From an uncultured Oscillospiraceae bacterium (GTDB lineage: Bacteria > Bacillota > Clostridia > Oscillospirales > Oscillospiraceae): a stretch of 17,530 nucleotides of DNA. The stretch covers positions 1 through 17,530 of the forward strand of contig CAKTHQ010000041.1 of NCBI GenBank assembly GCA_934565415.1, given 5' to 3'. Positions 6,966 to 15,056 of the stretch are shown here, one piece after another (within the stretch, counting starts at the first letter, position 1; the number at the start of each line of letters is the position of its first letter). Below the pieces are notes generated by a model. The model did not search any database, was not told the origin of the DNA, and saw only the letters and a program-made list of their open reading frames with translations. Made by a program: the position numbers and the translations under genes.

Positions 6966-8402
6966 ATGGCAAAGGATAAGAAAGTAGAGCAGATCACCGA
7001 CATGGAGGTGGATTTTGCCCAGTGGTACACCGATGTGTGCAAAAAGGCGCAGCTCATCGATTACTCTTCCGTAAAGGGCATTTTCATCTACCGCCCCTAC
7101 GGCTACGCCATCTGGGAGAACATTCAGCACATTATGGATGCGGAATTTAAAAAAGTGGGCGTACAGAACGTATATATGCCCATGCTGATCCCCGAAAGCC
7201 TGCTGCAGAAGGAAAAGGACCATGTAGAGGGCTTCGCTCCCGAGTGCGCCTGGGTTACCATGGGCGGCAACGAGAAACTGGAAGAGCGGCTGTGCATCCG
7301 GCCCACTTCCGAGACCCTGTTCTGCGACCACTTCGCCCAGGTCATTCAGTCCCACCGGGACCTGCCCATGAAGTACAACCAGTGGTGCAGCGTTCTGCGC
7401 TGGGAGAAGACCTCCCGCCCCTTCCTGCGGCACCGGGAGTTCCTGTGGCAGGAGGGCCACACCATGCACGCCACTGCCGAGGAGGCCCAGGCCTTTACCG
7501 AGCAGATGCTGAACCTGTACGCCGACTTCTGCGAAAACGTGCTGGCTATGCCCGTGACCCGGGGCCAGAAGACCGATAAGGAGAAGTTCAACGGCGCCGA
7601 GGCCACCTACACCATCGAGTGCATGATGCACGACCGGAAGGCCCTGCAGGCCGGTACCTCCCACTACTTTGGCGACGGCTTTGCCAAGGCCTTCGACATC
7701 ACCTTTACCGACAAGAACAACCAGCGGGTCAGCCCCTTCCAGACCTCCTGGGGCGTTTCCACCCGGCTCATCGGCGGCATCATCATGACCCACGGCGACA
7801 ACAACGGCCTGGTGCTGCCCCCCAAGATCGCCCCCATCCAGGTGGTCATCCTGCCCGTTGCCCAGCATAAGCCCGGCGTTCTGGAAGCTGCCGACAATCT
7901 GAAGGCCCGGCTGGAAAAGGCCGGCTTCCGGGTAAAGGTGGATGATTCCGACAACTCCATGGGCTGGAAATGCGCCGAGTACGAAATGAAGGGCGTGCCC
8001 CTGCGGGTAGAGTGCGGCCCCCGGGACCTGGAAAACGACCAGTGCGTCCTGGTCCGCCGGACCGACCGGGAAAAGGTCACCTGCAAGCTGGAGGACCTGG
8101 AGTCCGCCGTTGCCGAGCAGCTACAGCTGGTGCACCAGGGAATGTACGACCGGGCCAAGAAGAACCTGGAAGACCACATCTACGAGGCCCATTCCCTGGA
8201 AGAGGCCAAGGAGCTGCAGGAGAAGAACGGCGGCTTCATCAAGACCATGTGGTGCGGCAGCCTGGAATGCGAGCTGAAGATGAAGGAAGCAGCCGGAATG
8301 TCCTCCCGCTGCATTCCCTTTAAGCAGGAGCACCTGGGCGACACCTGCGCCTGCTGCGGCAAGCCCGCCAGCAAGATGATCTACTGGGGCGTTGCCTACT
8401 AA
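6966..8402 (+). CDS. proS: Prolyl-tRNA synthetase, short eukaryote/archaeal-like type
   Basis: This 478-residue class II enzyme charges tRNA-Pro with proline in the cytoplasm. Visible parts are the proline-pocket motif RPTSET (112-117), motif 2 around [19 protein letters not shown] (145-163), motif 3 in [18 protein letters not shown] (261-278), an anticodon-binding domain (about 290-390) and a C-terminal zinc-binding domain (about 400-478) with Cys pairs around WCGSLEC and CACC, ending in Tyr478. The lack of the bacterial editing insertion, together with the C-terminal zinc domain and terminal Tyr, puts it in the eukaryote/archaeal-like class found in some bacteria including many Clostridia. 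The start has GAGAGGATG about 12 nt upstream. It is a single-gene unit ending in a strong terminator. Confidence 0.95.
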   Translation: MAKDKKVEQITDMEVDFAQWYTDVCKKAQLIDYSSVKGIFIYRPYGYAIWENIQHIMDAEFKKVGVQNVYMPMLIPESLLQKEKDHVEGFAPECAWVTMGGNEKLEERLCIRPTSETLFCDHFAQVIQSHRDLPMKYNQWCSVLRWEKTSRPFLRHREFLWQEGHTMHATAEEAQAFTEQMLNLYADFCENVLAMPVTRGQKTDKEKFNGAEATYTIECMMHDRKALQAGTSHYFGDGFAKAFDITFTDKNNQRVSPFQTSWGVSTRLIGGIIMTHGDNNGLVLPPKIAPIQVVILPVAQHKPGVLEAADNLKARLEKAGFRVKVDDSDNSMGWKCAEYEMKGVPLRVECGPRDLENDQCVLVRRTDREKVTCKLEDLESAVAEQLQLVHQGMYDRAKKNLEDHIYEAHSLEEAKELQEKNGGFIKTMWCGSLECELKMKEAAGMSSRCIPFKQEHLGDTCACCGKPASKMIYWGVAY

Positions 8403-8414
8403 GAAGCCATATTT

Positions 8415-8445
8415 CCGGACCGCTTTCGGGCGGTCCGGTTTTTGT
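8415..8445 (+). terminator. Rho-independent terminator of proS
   Basis: A perfect 9-bp stem, CCGGACCGC (8415-8423) with GCGGTCCGG (8430-8438), closes a TTTCGG loop and is followed by TTTTTGTTT. It begins 13 nt after the proS stop codon. Confidence 0.92.
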
Positions 8446-8454
8446 TTCCCCCCA

Positions 8455-8483
8455 TTGTTTTTTATGCCGTTTTCTGGTATAGT
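8455..8483 (+). promoter_or_regulatory. Promoter of the serine dehydratase gene
   Basis: TTGTTT (8455-8460) and TATAGT (8478-8483) are 17 bp apart, and TGG directly before the -10 box makes it an extended -10 element. Transcription would start near 8490, about 22 nt before the start codon. No leader structure is evident. Confidence 0.7.
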
Positions 8484-8511
8484 GGAGAAAACACACCCAG
8501 GAGGACACACC

Positions 8512-9726
8512 ATGAAATCCATTCGAGAAATTTATAAGATCGGCAAGGGCCCCTCTTCCTCCCATACCATGGGGCCGGAGCGGGCGGCCAGGCTTTTCCG
8601 GCAGGAGAACCCCCAGGCGGACGGGTTTCGGGTGATCCTCTACGGCTCCCTGAGCAAAACCGGCGTAGGCCACGGCACCGATAGGGTGCTGCGGGAGACC
8701 CTGGCGCCCCTGCCCACCAAGATCGTTTTTTCCGACGAGGAGCTGCCGGATTCCCACCCCAACACCCTGGACTTTATCGCCCTGAAGGACGGTACAGAAA
8801 TCAACCGCCTGCGGGTGGAGTCCATCGGCGGCGGGGACATCCGCATCCCCGGCCGGGAGGAAGACCCTACGGAGGAGGTTTACATTGAGCATTCCTTTGC
8901 CGAAATTGCGGATTTCTGCAAGTGGCGCTATATTTCCACCCTCAGCGACTATGTGGAGCTGAACGAAGGGCCGGACATCTGGGACTTCCTATTGGAAGTA
9001 TGGCAGGTTATGAAGCAGTCCATTGAGGACGGTTTGAACGCCACCGGCACCCTGCCGGGAGGCCTGAACGTCCAGCGGAAGGCCAGTTACCTGTACCACA
9101 AAACCGGCGGCTGCGATGCCCCGGCTCTGCGGGAATTCCAGGAAATTGCCGCCTATGCCTATGCCGTGGCCGAGCAGAACGCGGACAACGGCACCATCGT
9201 CACCGCCCCCACCTGCGGGGCCTGCGGGGTGCTGCCGGCTGTGCTCAAATACGTCCAGGATACCAAAGGCTATTCCGACGAGACCATCTGCCGGGGGCTG
9301 GCCACCGCCGGCATCATCGGCAACCTGACCAAGAGCAACGCCTCCATCTCCGGCGCCGAATGCGGCTGCCAGGCGGAAATCGGCACCGCCTGCTCCATGG
9401 CCGCCGCCGCCCTGGCCGAACTCTACGGCCAGGACCTGGACCAGGTGGAGTACGCCGCGGAGGTAGCTATGGAGCACCACTTAGGCCTGACCTGCGACCC
9501 CATCTGCGGCCTGGTGCAGATCCCCTGCATCGAGCGGAACGCCGTGGCTGCCATGCGGGCCATGAACGCCTGCAACCTGAGCTATTTCCTCACCGGTTCC
9601 CGGAACATCAGCTACGACATGGTCTGCCGGGCCATGCACGAAACCGGCGTCAACCTGAACAGGCGTTTCCGGGAAACCAGCGAAGGCGGCCTTGCCAAGC
9701 TGTACGGAAGACGGGGGCGGAAGTAA
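8512..9726 (+). CDS. sdaA: L-serine dehydratase (L-serine ammonia-lyase), iron-sulfur, single-chain
   Basis: This 404-residue cytoplasmic enzyme converts L-serine to pyruvate and ammonia with a [4Fe-4S] cluster. The beta domain (about 1-145) opens with GKGPSSSHTMGP, which carries the conserved SSSHT motif. The alpha domain follows (about 155-404) with APTCGACGVLPA. Cys286, Cys328 and Cys339 (in AECGCQ, LTCDPIC and IPCIERN) have the 42- and 11-residue spacing of the known three-Cys cluster ligands. Both domains are fused as in E. coli SdaA, but the chain is about 50 residues shorter, mostly in the beta domain. The end, RRGRK, lacks the C-terminal Cys that caps the cluster in tail-in-mouth enzymes. 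AGGAGG about 8 nt upstream supports the ATG at 8512. No clear terminator follows before the thrS promoter. Confidence 0.93.
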   Translation: MKSIREIYKIGKGPSSSHTMGPERAARLFRQENPQADGFRVILYGSLSKTGVGHGTDRVLRETLAPLPTKIVFSDEELPDSHPNTLDFIALKDGTEINRLRVESIGGGDIRIPGREEDPTEEVYIEHSFAEIADFCKWRYISTLSDYVELNEGPDIWDFLLEVWQVMKQSIEDGLNATGTLPGGLNVQRKASYLYHKTGGCDAPALREFQEIAAYAYAVAEQNADNGTIVTAPTCGACGVLPAVLKYVQDTKGYSDETICRGLATAGIIGNLTKSNASISGAECGCQAEIGTACSMAAAALAELYGQDLDQVEYAAEVAMEHHLGLTCDPICGLVQIPCIERNAVAAMRAMNACNLSYFLTGSRNISYDMVCRAMHETGVNLNRRFRETSEGGLAKLYGRRGRK

Positions 9727-9776
9727 CCCCTCCAAAACCACCGATTATTTGCCCCTGCAATTGTCTAAAATACCTA

Positions 9777-9805
9777 TTGCATCTTTCCCAAAAAAGTGCT
9801 ATACT
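9777..9805 (+). promoter_or_regulatory. Promoter of the thrS T-box transcript
   Basis: TTGCAT (9777-9782) and TATACT (9800-9805) are 17 bp apart, with TGC before the -10 box (extended -10). Transcription would start near 9811-9812, at the 5' end of the T-box leader. Confidence 0.78.
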
Positions 9806-9810
9806 CCTAA

Positions 9811-10040
9811 GAGCAGCGTTGAGGAAGACCGAATCCGTTTGATCCCATCTCAGAGAGGCAGGCCGTGTGCTGAGAGCCTGCCGTTGGGTGCCGGAGGAGA
9901 CCGCTTCTGAGCCGCGTGTGAGAAAGCCATTTGGCGCAAGCACGCCGCGTCTTTGCCCTGCGACAGTGGGCTATGAGTGAAAAGTCAAGGTGGAACCGTG
10001 CTTTTATCAGGCACCCTTGGAAATCCAGGGGTGCCTTTTT
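9811..10040 (+). promoter_or_regulatory. T-box riboswitch (tRNA-Thr sensing) leader of thrS
   Basis: A structured leader of about 230 nt precedes thrS. The T-box core, AAGTCAAGGTGGAACCGTGC (9982-10001), holds the TGGA that pairs with the 3' end of uncharged tRNA. Two exclusive folds are visible. In the antiterminator, CAAGG (9986-9990) pairs with CCTTG (10015-10019) and GTGC (9998-10001) with GCAC (10011-10014). In the terminator, 10010-10020 pairs with 10025-10035, followed by T5. Upstream, GGCAGGC...GCCTGCC (about 9858-9882) fits the Stem I apical region. The ACC at 9900-9902 (in GAGACCGCTTCTGAG) is the likely threonine specifier, which agrees with the downstream gene. Uncharged tRNA-Thr should therefore switch on thrS. 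The specifier position is inferred. Confidence 0.92.
10010..10040 (+). terminator. Conditional terminator of the T-box leader
   Basis: The arms GGCACCCTTGG (10010-10020) and CCAGGGGTGCC (10025-10035) form 11 pairs including one G-U, with an AAAT loop and TTTTT (10036-10040). Its 5' arm is shared with the antiterminator described for the leader, so it forms only when tRNA-Thr is charged. The thrS ribosome binding site (AAAAGGAGA) lies just after it. Confidence 0.9.
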
Positions 10041-10072
10041 GCATCCCTACACTCGAAAAGGAGACAAACCCT

Positions 10073-11860
10073 ATGAAAATCATTTACAAAGACGGTACCG
10101 TTGCCGAGTGCCCTCCCGAGGAGGCGCTTCATGTTCTGCGGCATACTGCCGCCCACATCATGGCCCAGGCCATCCAGCACCTGTACCCCGATGCGGACTT
10201 TGCCTATGGCCCCGCCACCGAGAAGGGCTTCTACTACGATGTGGACTTCGGCGACAAGAAGCTGACCGACGAGGATCTGGAAGCCATCGAAAAAGAGATG
10301 AAGAAAATCGTCAAGGCCAACCTGCCCATCAAGCCCTTCATCCTGCCCAGAGACGAGGCCGTTAAGCTCATGCATGACCGGCACGCCAAGTATAAGGAAG
10401 AGCACATCGGTGACCTGCCCGAGGATGCCGTCATCAGCTTCTATCAGCAGGGCGACTACATTGATATGTGCGTCGGCCCCCACCTGACCTATACCAAGGG
10501 CCTGAAGGCCTTTAAGATTACCCAGCAGAGTGGTGCCTACTGGAAGAACGACGCCAACAACAAGATGCTCACCCGGATCAACGGCGTGGCCTTCTTCTCC
10601 CAGGAGGAGCTGGACGAGTATATCAAGCAGCAGGAAGAGGCCAAGGCCAGAGACCACCGGAAGATCGGCAAGGAAATGGGCCTGTTTATGACCGACGAGC
10701 TGGTGGGCCGGGGCCTGCCCATGTTCCTGCCCAGAGGCTACACGGTCTGGCAGGAGCTGGAAAACTATATTAAGGAAAAGGAACGGAAGCTGGGCTATCA
10801 GCACGTTATGACCCCCTGCGTGGGCACCGTGGCCCTGTACCAGACCAGTGGCCACTGGGCACACTACAAGGACAATATGTTCCCCGCCATGGAAGTGGAC
10901 GGCGAGAGCTTTGTGCTCCGCCCCATGAACTGCCCCCACCACATGATGATCTACGCCAACCGTCCCCACTCCTACCGGGAGCTGCCCATCCGGATCGGCG
11001 AAATCGCCCACGACTTCCGGTATGAGTCCAGCGGCACCCTGAAGGGCATCGAGCGCGGCCGTCACTTCTGCCAGAACGACGCCCACCTGTTCGTCACCCC
11101 CGACCAGATCAAGGACGAGGTGGCCCGGGTGGTAGGCCTCATCCGGGATGTTTACAAGGACTTCGGCATTACCGAATACCGCTGCGTCCTGTCCCTGCGG
11201 GACCCGGAGGATAAGGTCAAGTACCATCCCGACGATGCCATGTGGGAAAAGGCCGAGTCCGCCCTGCGGGAGGTGCTCACCGAGCTGGGCATCGACTTCA
11301 CCGAGGAAATCGGCGAGGCTGCCTTCTACGGCCCCAAGCTGGATGTAAACGTGAAGCCCGCCGTGGGCGCAGAGTACACCCTGTCTACCTGCCAGCTGGA
11401 CTTCTGCCTGCCTGCCAAGTTTGACCTGAAGTATGTGGACTCCAACGGCGCCGAGCAGACCCCCGTGGTGCTGCACCGGGCCATCCTGGGCTCTCTGGAC
11501 CGGTTCATGGCCTATATGATCGAAGAGACCAAGGGCAAGTTCCCCGTATGGCTGGCTCCCCTGCAGGTGAAGGTCCTGCCCGTGTCCGAAAAGACCATGG
11601 ACTACGCCCAAAAGGTCAACCAGGCTCTGGAGGATGCCAACATCCGCACCCAGCTGGACGAGCGCAGCGAAAAGATCGGCTACAAGATCCGGGAAGCCCG
11701 CCAGATCGACCGGGCGCCCTATATGCTGATTCTGGGCGCCAAGGAAGCCGAGGAGGGCACCATCTCCGTCCGGAACCGGGACACCGACGAGACCACCGTT
11801 ATGAACCTCAGCGACTTCATCGCCAAGGTCAAGCAGGAGATCGCCACCCGGGCAAGATAA
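10073..11860 (+). CDS. thrS: Threonyl-tRNA synthetase lacking the N-terminal TGS domain
   Basis: This 595-residue class II synthetase charges tRNA-Thr. The editing domain begins almost at the N-terminus, with HTAAH (His24, His28) and CVGPH (Cys133, His137), so removal of mischarged serine should be intact. The catalytic core shows RPMNCPHH (zinc ligand Cys287), RIGEIAHDFRYE (motif 2 region), DAHLF (His338) and LHRAILGSLDRF (motif 3), followed by an anticodon-binding domain. Usual bacterial ThrRS is about 640 residues and starts with a TGS domain of about 60. Here only about 18 residues precede the editing domain, and the sequence upstream is the T-box, so the domain is truly missing and not hidden by a wrong start. 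Expression is controlled by the T-box. Confidence 0.95.
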   Translation: MKIIYKDGTVAECPPEEALHVLRHTAAHIMAQAIQHLYPDADFAYGPATEKGFYYDVDFGDKKLTDEDLEAIEKEMKKIVKANLPIKPFILPRDEAVKLMHDRHAKYKEEHIGDLPEDAVISFYQQGDYIDMCVGPHLTYTKGLKAFKITQQSGAYWKNDANNKMLTRINGVAFFSQEELDEYIKQQEEAKARDHRKIGKEMGLFMTDELVGRGLPMFLPRGYTVWQELENYIKEKERKLGYQHVMTPCVGTVALYQTSGHWAHYKDNMFPAMEVDGESFVLRPMNCPHHMMIYANRPHSYRELPIRIGEIAHDFRYESSGTLKGIERGRHFCQNDAHLFVTPDQIKDEVARVVGLIRDVYKDFGITEYRCVLSLRDPEDKVKYHPDDAMWEKAESALREVLTELGIDFTEEIGEAAFYGPKLDVNVKPAVGAEYTLSTCQLDFCLPAKFDLKYVDSNGAEQTPVVLHRAILGSLDRFMAYMIEETKGKFPVWLAPLQVKVLPVSEKTMDYAQKVNQALEDANIRTQLDERSEKIGYKIREARQIDRAPYMLILGAKEAEEGTISVRNRDTDETTVMNLSDFIAKVKQEIATRAR

Positions 11861-11866
11861 ACACTT

Positions 11867-11899
11867 CTTCCTCCCGCCGAAGGGCGGGAGGAAGTTTTT
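11867..11899 (+). terminator. Terminator between thrS and the second MATE gene
   Basis: A perfect 12-bp stem, CTTCCTCCCGCC (11867-11878) with GGCGGGAGGAAG (11883-11894), closes a GAAG tetraloop and runs into TTTTT (11895-11899). It lies 6 nt after the thrS stop and ends 12 nt before the next start codon. Confidence 0.9.
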
Positions 11900-11911
11900 A
11901 AGGGAGCAAAT

Positions 11912-13297
11912 ATGAAAAAGGAACCCCTGGACAGGCAGACGCTGTCCGTTATTTTTGCCCTGGCCTGGCCCACCATGCTGGAAGAGCTGATGCAGACCAC
12001 GGTGCAATACATCGACACCGGCATGGTCGGCACCCTGGGCACCCAGGCCACCGCGGCCGTCGGCGCCACCGGCACCGTAGCCTGGCTCATTGGCAGCACC
12101 GTGTCTGCCGTAGGCGTAGGCTTCCTGGCCTATATCTCCCAGGCGGTAGGGGCCGGAGACTTTGACCGGGCCAGGCGGGCGGCGGCCCAGTCCTGCATGG
12201 CCGCCCTGGTGCTGGGGCTGTTCCTCACCGCCGTCACTACCCTATTAAGCGACAACATTGTCTCCTGGATGCAGGTAGACCCCAGCATCCGGGACAGCGC
12301 CGCTATGTATTTCCGCATCCTTTATATTCCCATGCTCTTCCGCACCGCCAGCATTCTGTTTGCCACGGTGCTCCGGGCCGTGGGCGATACCCAGGCCCCT
12401 ATGAAGGTGGGGCTGAAGGTCAATCTCATCAACATCTTTTTGAACTTCCTGTTCATCTACCCCTCCCGCACCGTTTCCCTGCTGGGCATGACGCTTCCCG
12501 TATGGGGCGCCGGATGGGGCATCAACGGCGCCGCCGCTGCCTCTGCCGTTGCCTATACCTACGGCGGCATTGCCATTACCCTGCGGCTGTGGAAGCACGG
12601 CGACATCTCCCCCAGGGGCCAGCGGTTCCTGCCGGACGGCCAGGTGCTGAAGCCCTGTTTGAAAGTCGCTTTCCCCAATATGCTCCAGCGCTTCGGCACC
12701 TCCCTGGGCTATGTGGCCTTCGCCTCTATGATTAACGCTTTGGGGGATGTATCCGCCGCCGCCCATACCATCGCCAATACGGTGGAGTCCCTGTTCTATA
12801 TCCCCGGCTGGGGAATGCAGACCGCCGCCGCCACGTTGGCCGGAAATGCCCTGGGCGCCAGGGACGAAAAGAAGCTCCACAGCCTGGCCGGTACCTTCCT
12901 GCCCCTGGAAGTGGGCCTGATGGTGGTATCCGGCGGGCTATTGTTCCTCTTTGCTCCCCAGCTGGTGGGGCTCTTTACCCAGGACCCACAGGTTGCCTCC
13001 CTGGGCGCCACGGTGCTGCGAATGGTGGCCATCTCGGAGCCCTTCTACGGGGTGCCCATCGTATTGGAAGGCCTGATGCAGGGCACCGGACAGACCAAAG
13101 CCCCCTTTGTTTTCAACATCGCCGGGATGTGGGGCATTCGGATTTTAGGCACCTTTGTATGCACCAAGCTTTTGGGCCTGGGCCTGGTCTCTGCCTGGGG
13201 CTGCATGATCGGCCACAACCTGATGCTGTTTGCCCTGTTCAGCGTGTACTACGCCATGGGAAAGGCCCTGCCGAAGATTTCAAATGTTTCTGCCTGA
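11912..13297 (+). CDS. MATE family efflux transporter
   Basis: This 461-residue integral membrane protein has about twelve hydrophobic segments. Its N-terminus (LAWPTMLEELMQTTVQYIDTGMVGTLG) and the mid-protein region around INGAAAASAVAYTYGG are MATE-like. It should export organic cations or metabolites using an ion gradient, but the substrate cannot be read from the sequence. It is not a close copy of the MATE protein encoded at 391-1725: the two differ throughout, so they are separate subfamily members. The start has AGGGAG 6-7 nt upstream. There are only 12 nt between the thrS terminator and the start codon, so no promoter fits there. Expression probably depends on read-through from thrS or on a promoter inside thrS. 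Confidence 0.9.
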   Translation: MKKEPLDRQTLSVIFALAWPTMLEELMQTTVQYIDTGMVGTLGTQATAAVGATGTVAWLIGSTVSAVGVGFLAYISQAVGAGDFDRARRAAAQSCMAALVLGLFLTAVTTLLSDNIVSWMQVDPSIRDSAAMYFRILYIPMLFRTASILFATVLRAVGDTQAPMKVGLKVNLINIFLNFLFIYPSRTVSLLGMTLPVWGAGWGINGAAAASAVAYTYGGIAITLRLWKHGDISPRGQRFLPDGQVLKPCLKVAFPNMLQRFGTSLGYVAFASMINALGDVSAAAHTIANTVESLFYIPGWGMQTAAATLAGNALGARDEKKLHSLAGTFLPLEVGLMVVSGGLLFLFAPQLVGLFTQDPQVASLGATVLRMVAISEPFYGVPIVLEGLMQGTGQTKAPFVFNIAGMWGIRILGTFVCTKLLGLGLVSAWGCMIGHNLMLFALFSVYYAMGKALPKISNVSA

Positions 13298-13309
13298 TAG
13301 GATCATTTT

Positions 13310-13344
13310 AAAAGGACCGCGGCCTCCAAAGCCGCGGTCCTTTT
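13310..13344. terminator. Two-way terminator between MATE gene and hprK operon
   Basis: A perfect 14-bp stem (13310-13323 with 13331-13344; core GGACCGCGGC/GCCGCGGTCC) closes a 7-nt loop. A4 and T4 runs on the flanks make it usable on both strands. It serves the plus-strand MATE gene and the minus-strand S51 peptidase-like gene. Confidence 0.88.
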
Positions 13345-13347
13345 GCT

Positions 13348-14082
13348 TTATTCAAAATCCGACATATCGTAGGTATCCCCGTCTTTTGTAAAGGGGATCA
13401 GCTTCCCGTCCCGGGCCAGCCAGCTTTCGCCGCAGAGGAGCAGCGTCTCCTCATCCTGGTAGAAGTAGCTGCCGTCGTTCAGTACAAAGAAGCAGCGGCC
13501 AATACTATCCGGCAGGGTGATTTCCTCCAGCAGTTTCAGCCCGTCCAGGGTCTTGTCCTTCCACTGATCAAAGTGGGGCAGGATGTTCACTTCCGTCAAA
13601 TCCAGTCCCTCAAAAAATCTTTGGTATTCCGGGTCCACCGCCTCCCCCGGCTCCTCAGGCTGGGCGTAGACGGTTTTTGCCATATTCATGGACCCGGCGC
13701 TCATGCCCAAAATCACCCCGGGGTAGTCCTGCAAAAGCACATCCAGCCCGATTCTTTCAAAGAATGCCGCCTGGGTAGGCACATGGCCGCCGGAGAAGAT
13801 CAGCAGGTCACTCATGGAAACAATCTCCGCCGCGTCCTCTTCATTGGTCCCATCCAGGACTGCATAGCTCTCCGGGAAAATACCTGCGTCGCACAGGGCG
13901 CAGAATGCGTCTCCGCCGCAGCGGCAGATAAACTCGTGATCCTCCGGGTCCGCCGCCACAAAGCTCACTCTGGGCGTCTCCGGTAAGCTTTGGCGCAGGC
14001 GCTCCGCAAAGCCGTTTTTCTCCCAGAACCTGCGGCGGCCTGTATCTGCTTCAAAGGGACTGCTGGTAATAAACAGGGTCAT
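13348..14082 (-). CDS. Peptidase S51 (dipeptidase E)-like protein
   Basis: The 244-residue protein has the flavodoxin-like fold pattern of the S51/class I amidotransferase-like family. The likely nucleophile is Ser128 in the elbow LGMSAGS (125-131). SGGHVPTQ (97-104) corresponds to the GGG(N)xxQ loop, and His170 in NILPHFDQW is the likely catalytic His. Known relatives hydrolyse Asp-X dipeptides, cyanophycin or related isoaspartyl peptides. The length fits the family. It is the third gene of the hprK operon; its ATG overlaps the pseudouridine synthase stop as ATGA, with GGAGG 6 nt upstream. A run of acidic and Cys-rich residues at 45-65 (CRCGGDAFCALC) is unusual. Exact substrate is unknown, and a non-peptidase role is possible. 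Confidence 0.8.
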   Translation of the reverse strand: MTLFITSSPFEADTGRRRFWEKNGFAERLRQSLPETPRVSFVAADPEDHEFICRCGGDAFCALCDAGIFPESYAVLDGTNEEDAAEIVSMSDLLIFSGGHVPTQAAFFERIGLDVLLQDYPGVILGMSAGSMNMAKTVYAQPEEPGEAVDPEYQRFFEGLDLTEVNILPHFDQWKDKTLDGLKLLEEITLPDSIGRCFFVLNDGSYFYQDEETLLLCGESWLARDGKLIPFTKDGDTYDMSDFE

Positions 14083-15056
14083 TGTTTGCCTCCAATCTGA
14101 AATCCCGGGAAGTATTCTTCTACAAAGTCCACCTTTTCCACCCGGAAGGATTTACCGTTCAAATTTTCAAGACTCCCGGCCTCGGTGGTAAACCGGAAGG
14201 TCAGCTTGTAGGAATACAGGGCCTGATAGGTCCTGTCGTAGCGCTTATCCAGCTTGCCATATTTGCCGTCCCCCAAAAGGGGGTGCCCGGCGTGGGCAAA
14301 CTGGGCCCGAATTTGATGGGTCCGGCCGGTAATCAGCTCGCACTCCACCAGGGATAGGCCGTTCCGGCTGTCCAATACCTTGTAATTGGTCTGGCAGGTC
14401 TTGGACCCGGGCTTGGGGCTGTCCGTTACAAATACCCGGTTCTTTACCGCGTCCTTAAAGAGGAACCCTTTTAAGCTCCCCTCTCTGGGCTTAGGAGTAC
14501 CCTCTACAATGGCCAGGTACCGCTTGTCCAACTCCCGGTCCTTGATCTTCTGGTTCATCACCCGCAGGGCCTCCGCCGTCTTGGCGGCGATGACGATGCC
14601 GCCGGTATTCCGGTCGATGCGGTTGCACAAAGCCGGGGTAAAGGCGTGCTCCTCCCTGGGCCGCCATTCGTGCTTCTGATAGAGGTAAGACTGAATCTGA
14701 TCGATGAGGGTCCGGCCGTACTCCGCTCCGTCGTGGGGGTGCACCGCCAGGCCGGGGCGCTTGTCTACCAGCAGAATACTCTCGTCCTCGTAGACGATAT
14801 TCAGCTTGGGGGCGGCCACCGTCAGGTAGGCGTTGTCCTCCCGGGGAGTATCGAAGAATTCGTCGTTAATATATAGCTGCAACATATCCCCGTTTTCCAG
14901 CCGGGTGTCCCGCTGGGCCCGGCCGCCGTTGCGCTTGATCCGCTTCAGCCGGATATACTTCTGGGCCAGGGAGGCGGGAAGCAGGGGCACCGCCTTGGCC
15001 AGGAACCGGTCCAGGCGCTGACCCGCATCGTTGGGGCCGATGGTCAATTCCTTCAT
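14079..15056 (-). CDS. RluA-family rRNA pseudouridine synthase with S4 domain
   Basis: This 325-residue enzyme should isomerise specific uridines in 23S rRNA to pseudouridine (RluC/RluD branch). An N-terminal S4 RNA-binding domain (about 1-70) begins QRLDRFLAK. The catalytic domain shows ILLVDKRPGLAVHPHDG (about 94-110), the active-site motif RIDRNTGG (146-153; catalytic Asp148) and ITGRTHQIR further on. The usual HRLDRDTSG reads NRIDRNTGG here, but the Arg-x-Asp-Arg core is kept. The length is normal for the family. Its ATG overlaps the hprK stop by 4 nt (ATGA), and its own stop overlaps the next start the same way, so the three genes are probably translated in a coupled manner. The exact target uridine is unknown. 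Confidence 0.9.
   Translation of the reverse strand: MKELTIGPNDAGQRLDRFLAKAVPLLPASLAQKYIRLKRIKRNGGRAQRDTRLENGDMLQLYINDEFFDTPREDNAYLTVAAPKLNIVYEDESILLVDKRPGLAVHPHDGAEYGRTLIDQIQSYLYQKHEWRPREEHAFTPALCNRIDRNTGGIVIAAKTAEALRVMNQKIKDRELDKRYLAIVEGTPKPREGSLKGFLFKDAVKNRVFVTDSPKPGSKTCQTNYKVLDSRNGLSLVECELITGRTHQIRAQFAHAGHPLLGDGKYGKLDKRYDRTYQALYSYKLTFRFTTEAGSLENLNGKSFRVEKVDFVEEYFPGFQIGGKQ

Noticed and set aside
9727..9776. Possible terminator after the serine dehydratase gene
   Set aside because: No GC-rich inverted repeat with a T tract could be found here. Transcription may run into the T-box leader, whose own terminator could stop it.
10007..12007. A 666-codon open frame on the minus strand, opposite thrS
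   Set aside because: It is a shadow of a GC-biased codon pattern. It overlaps an unmistakable ThrRS and the T-box, its translation resembles no family, and it has no ribosome binding site.
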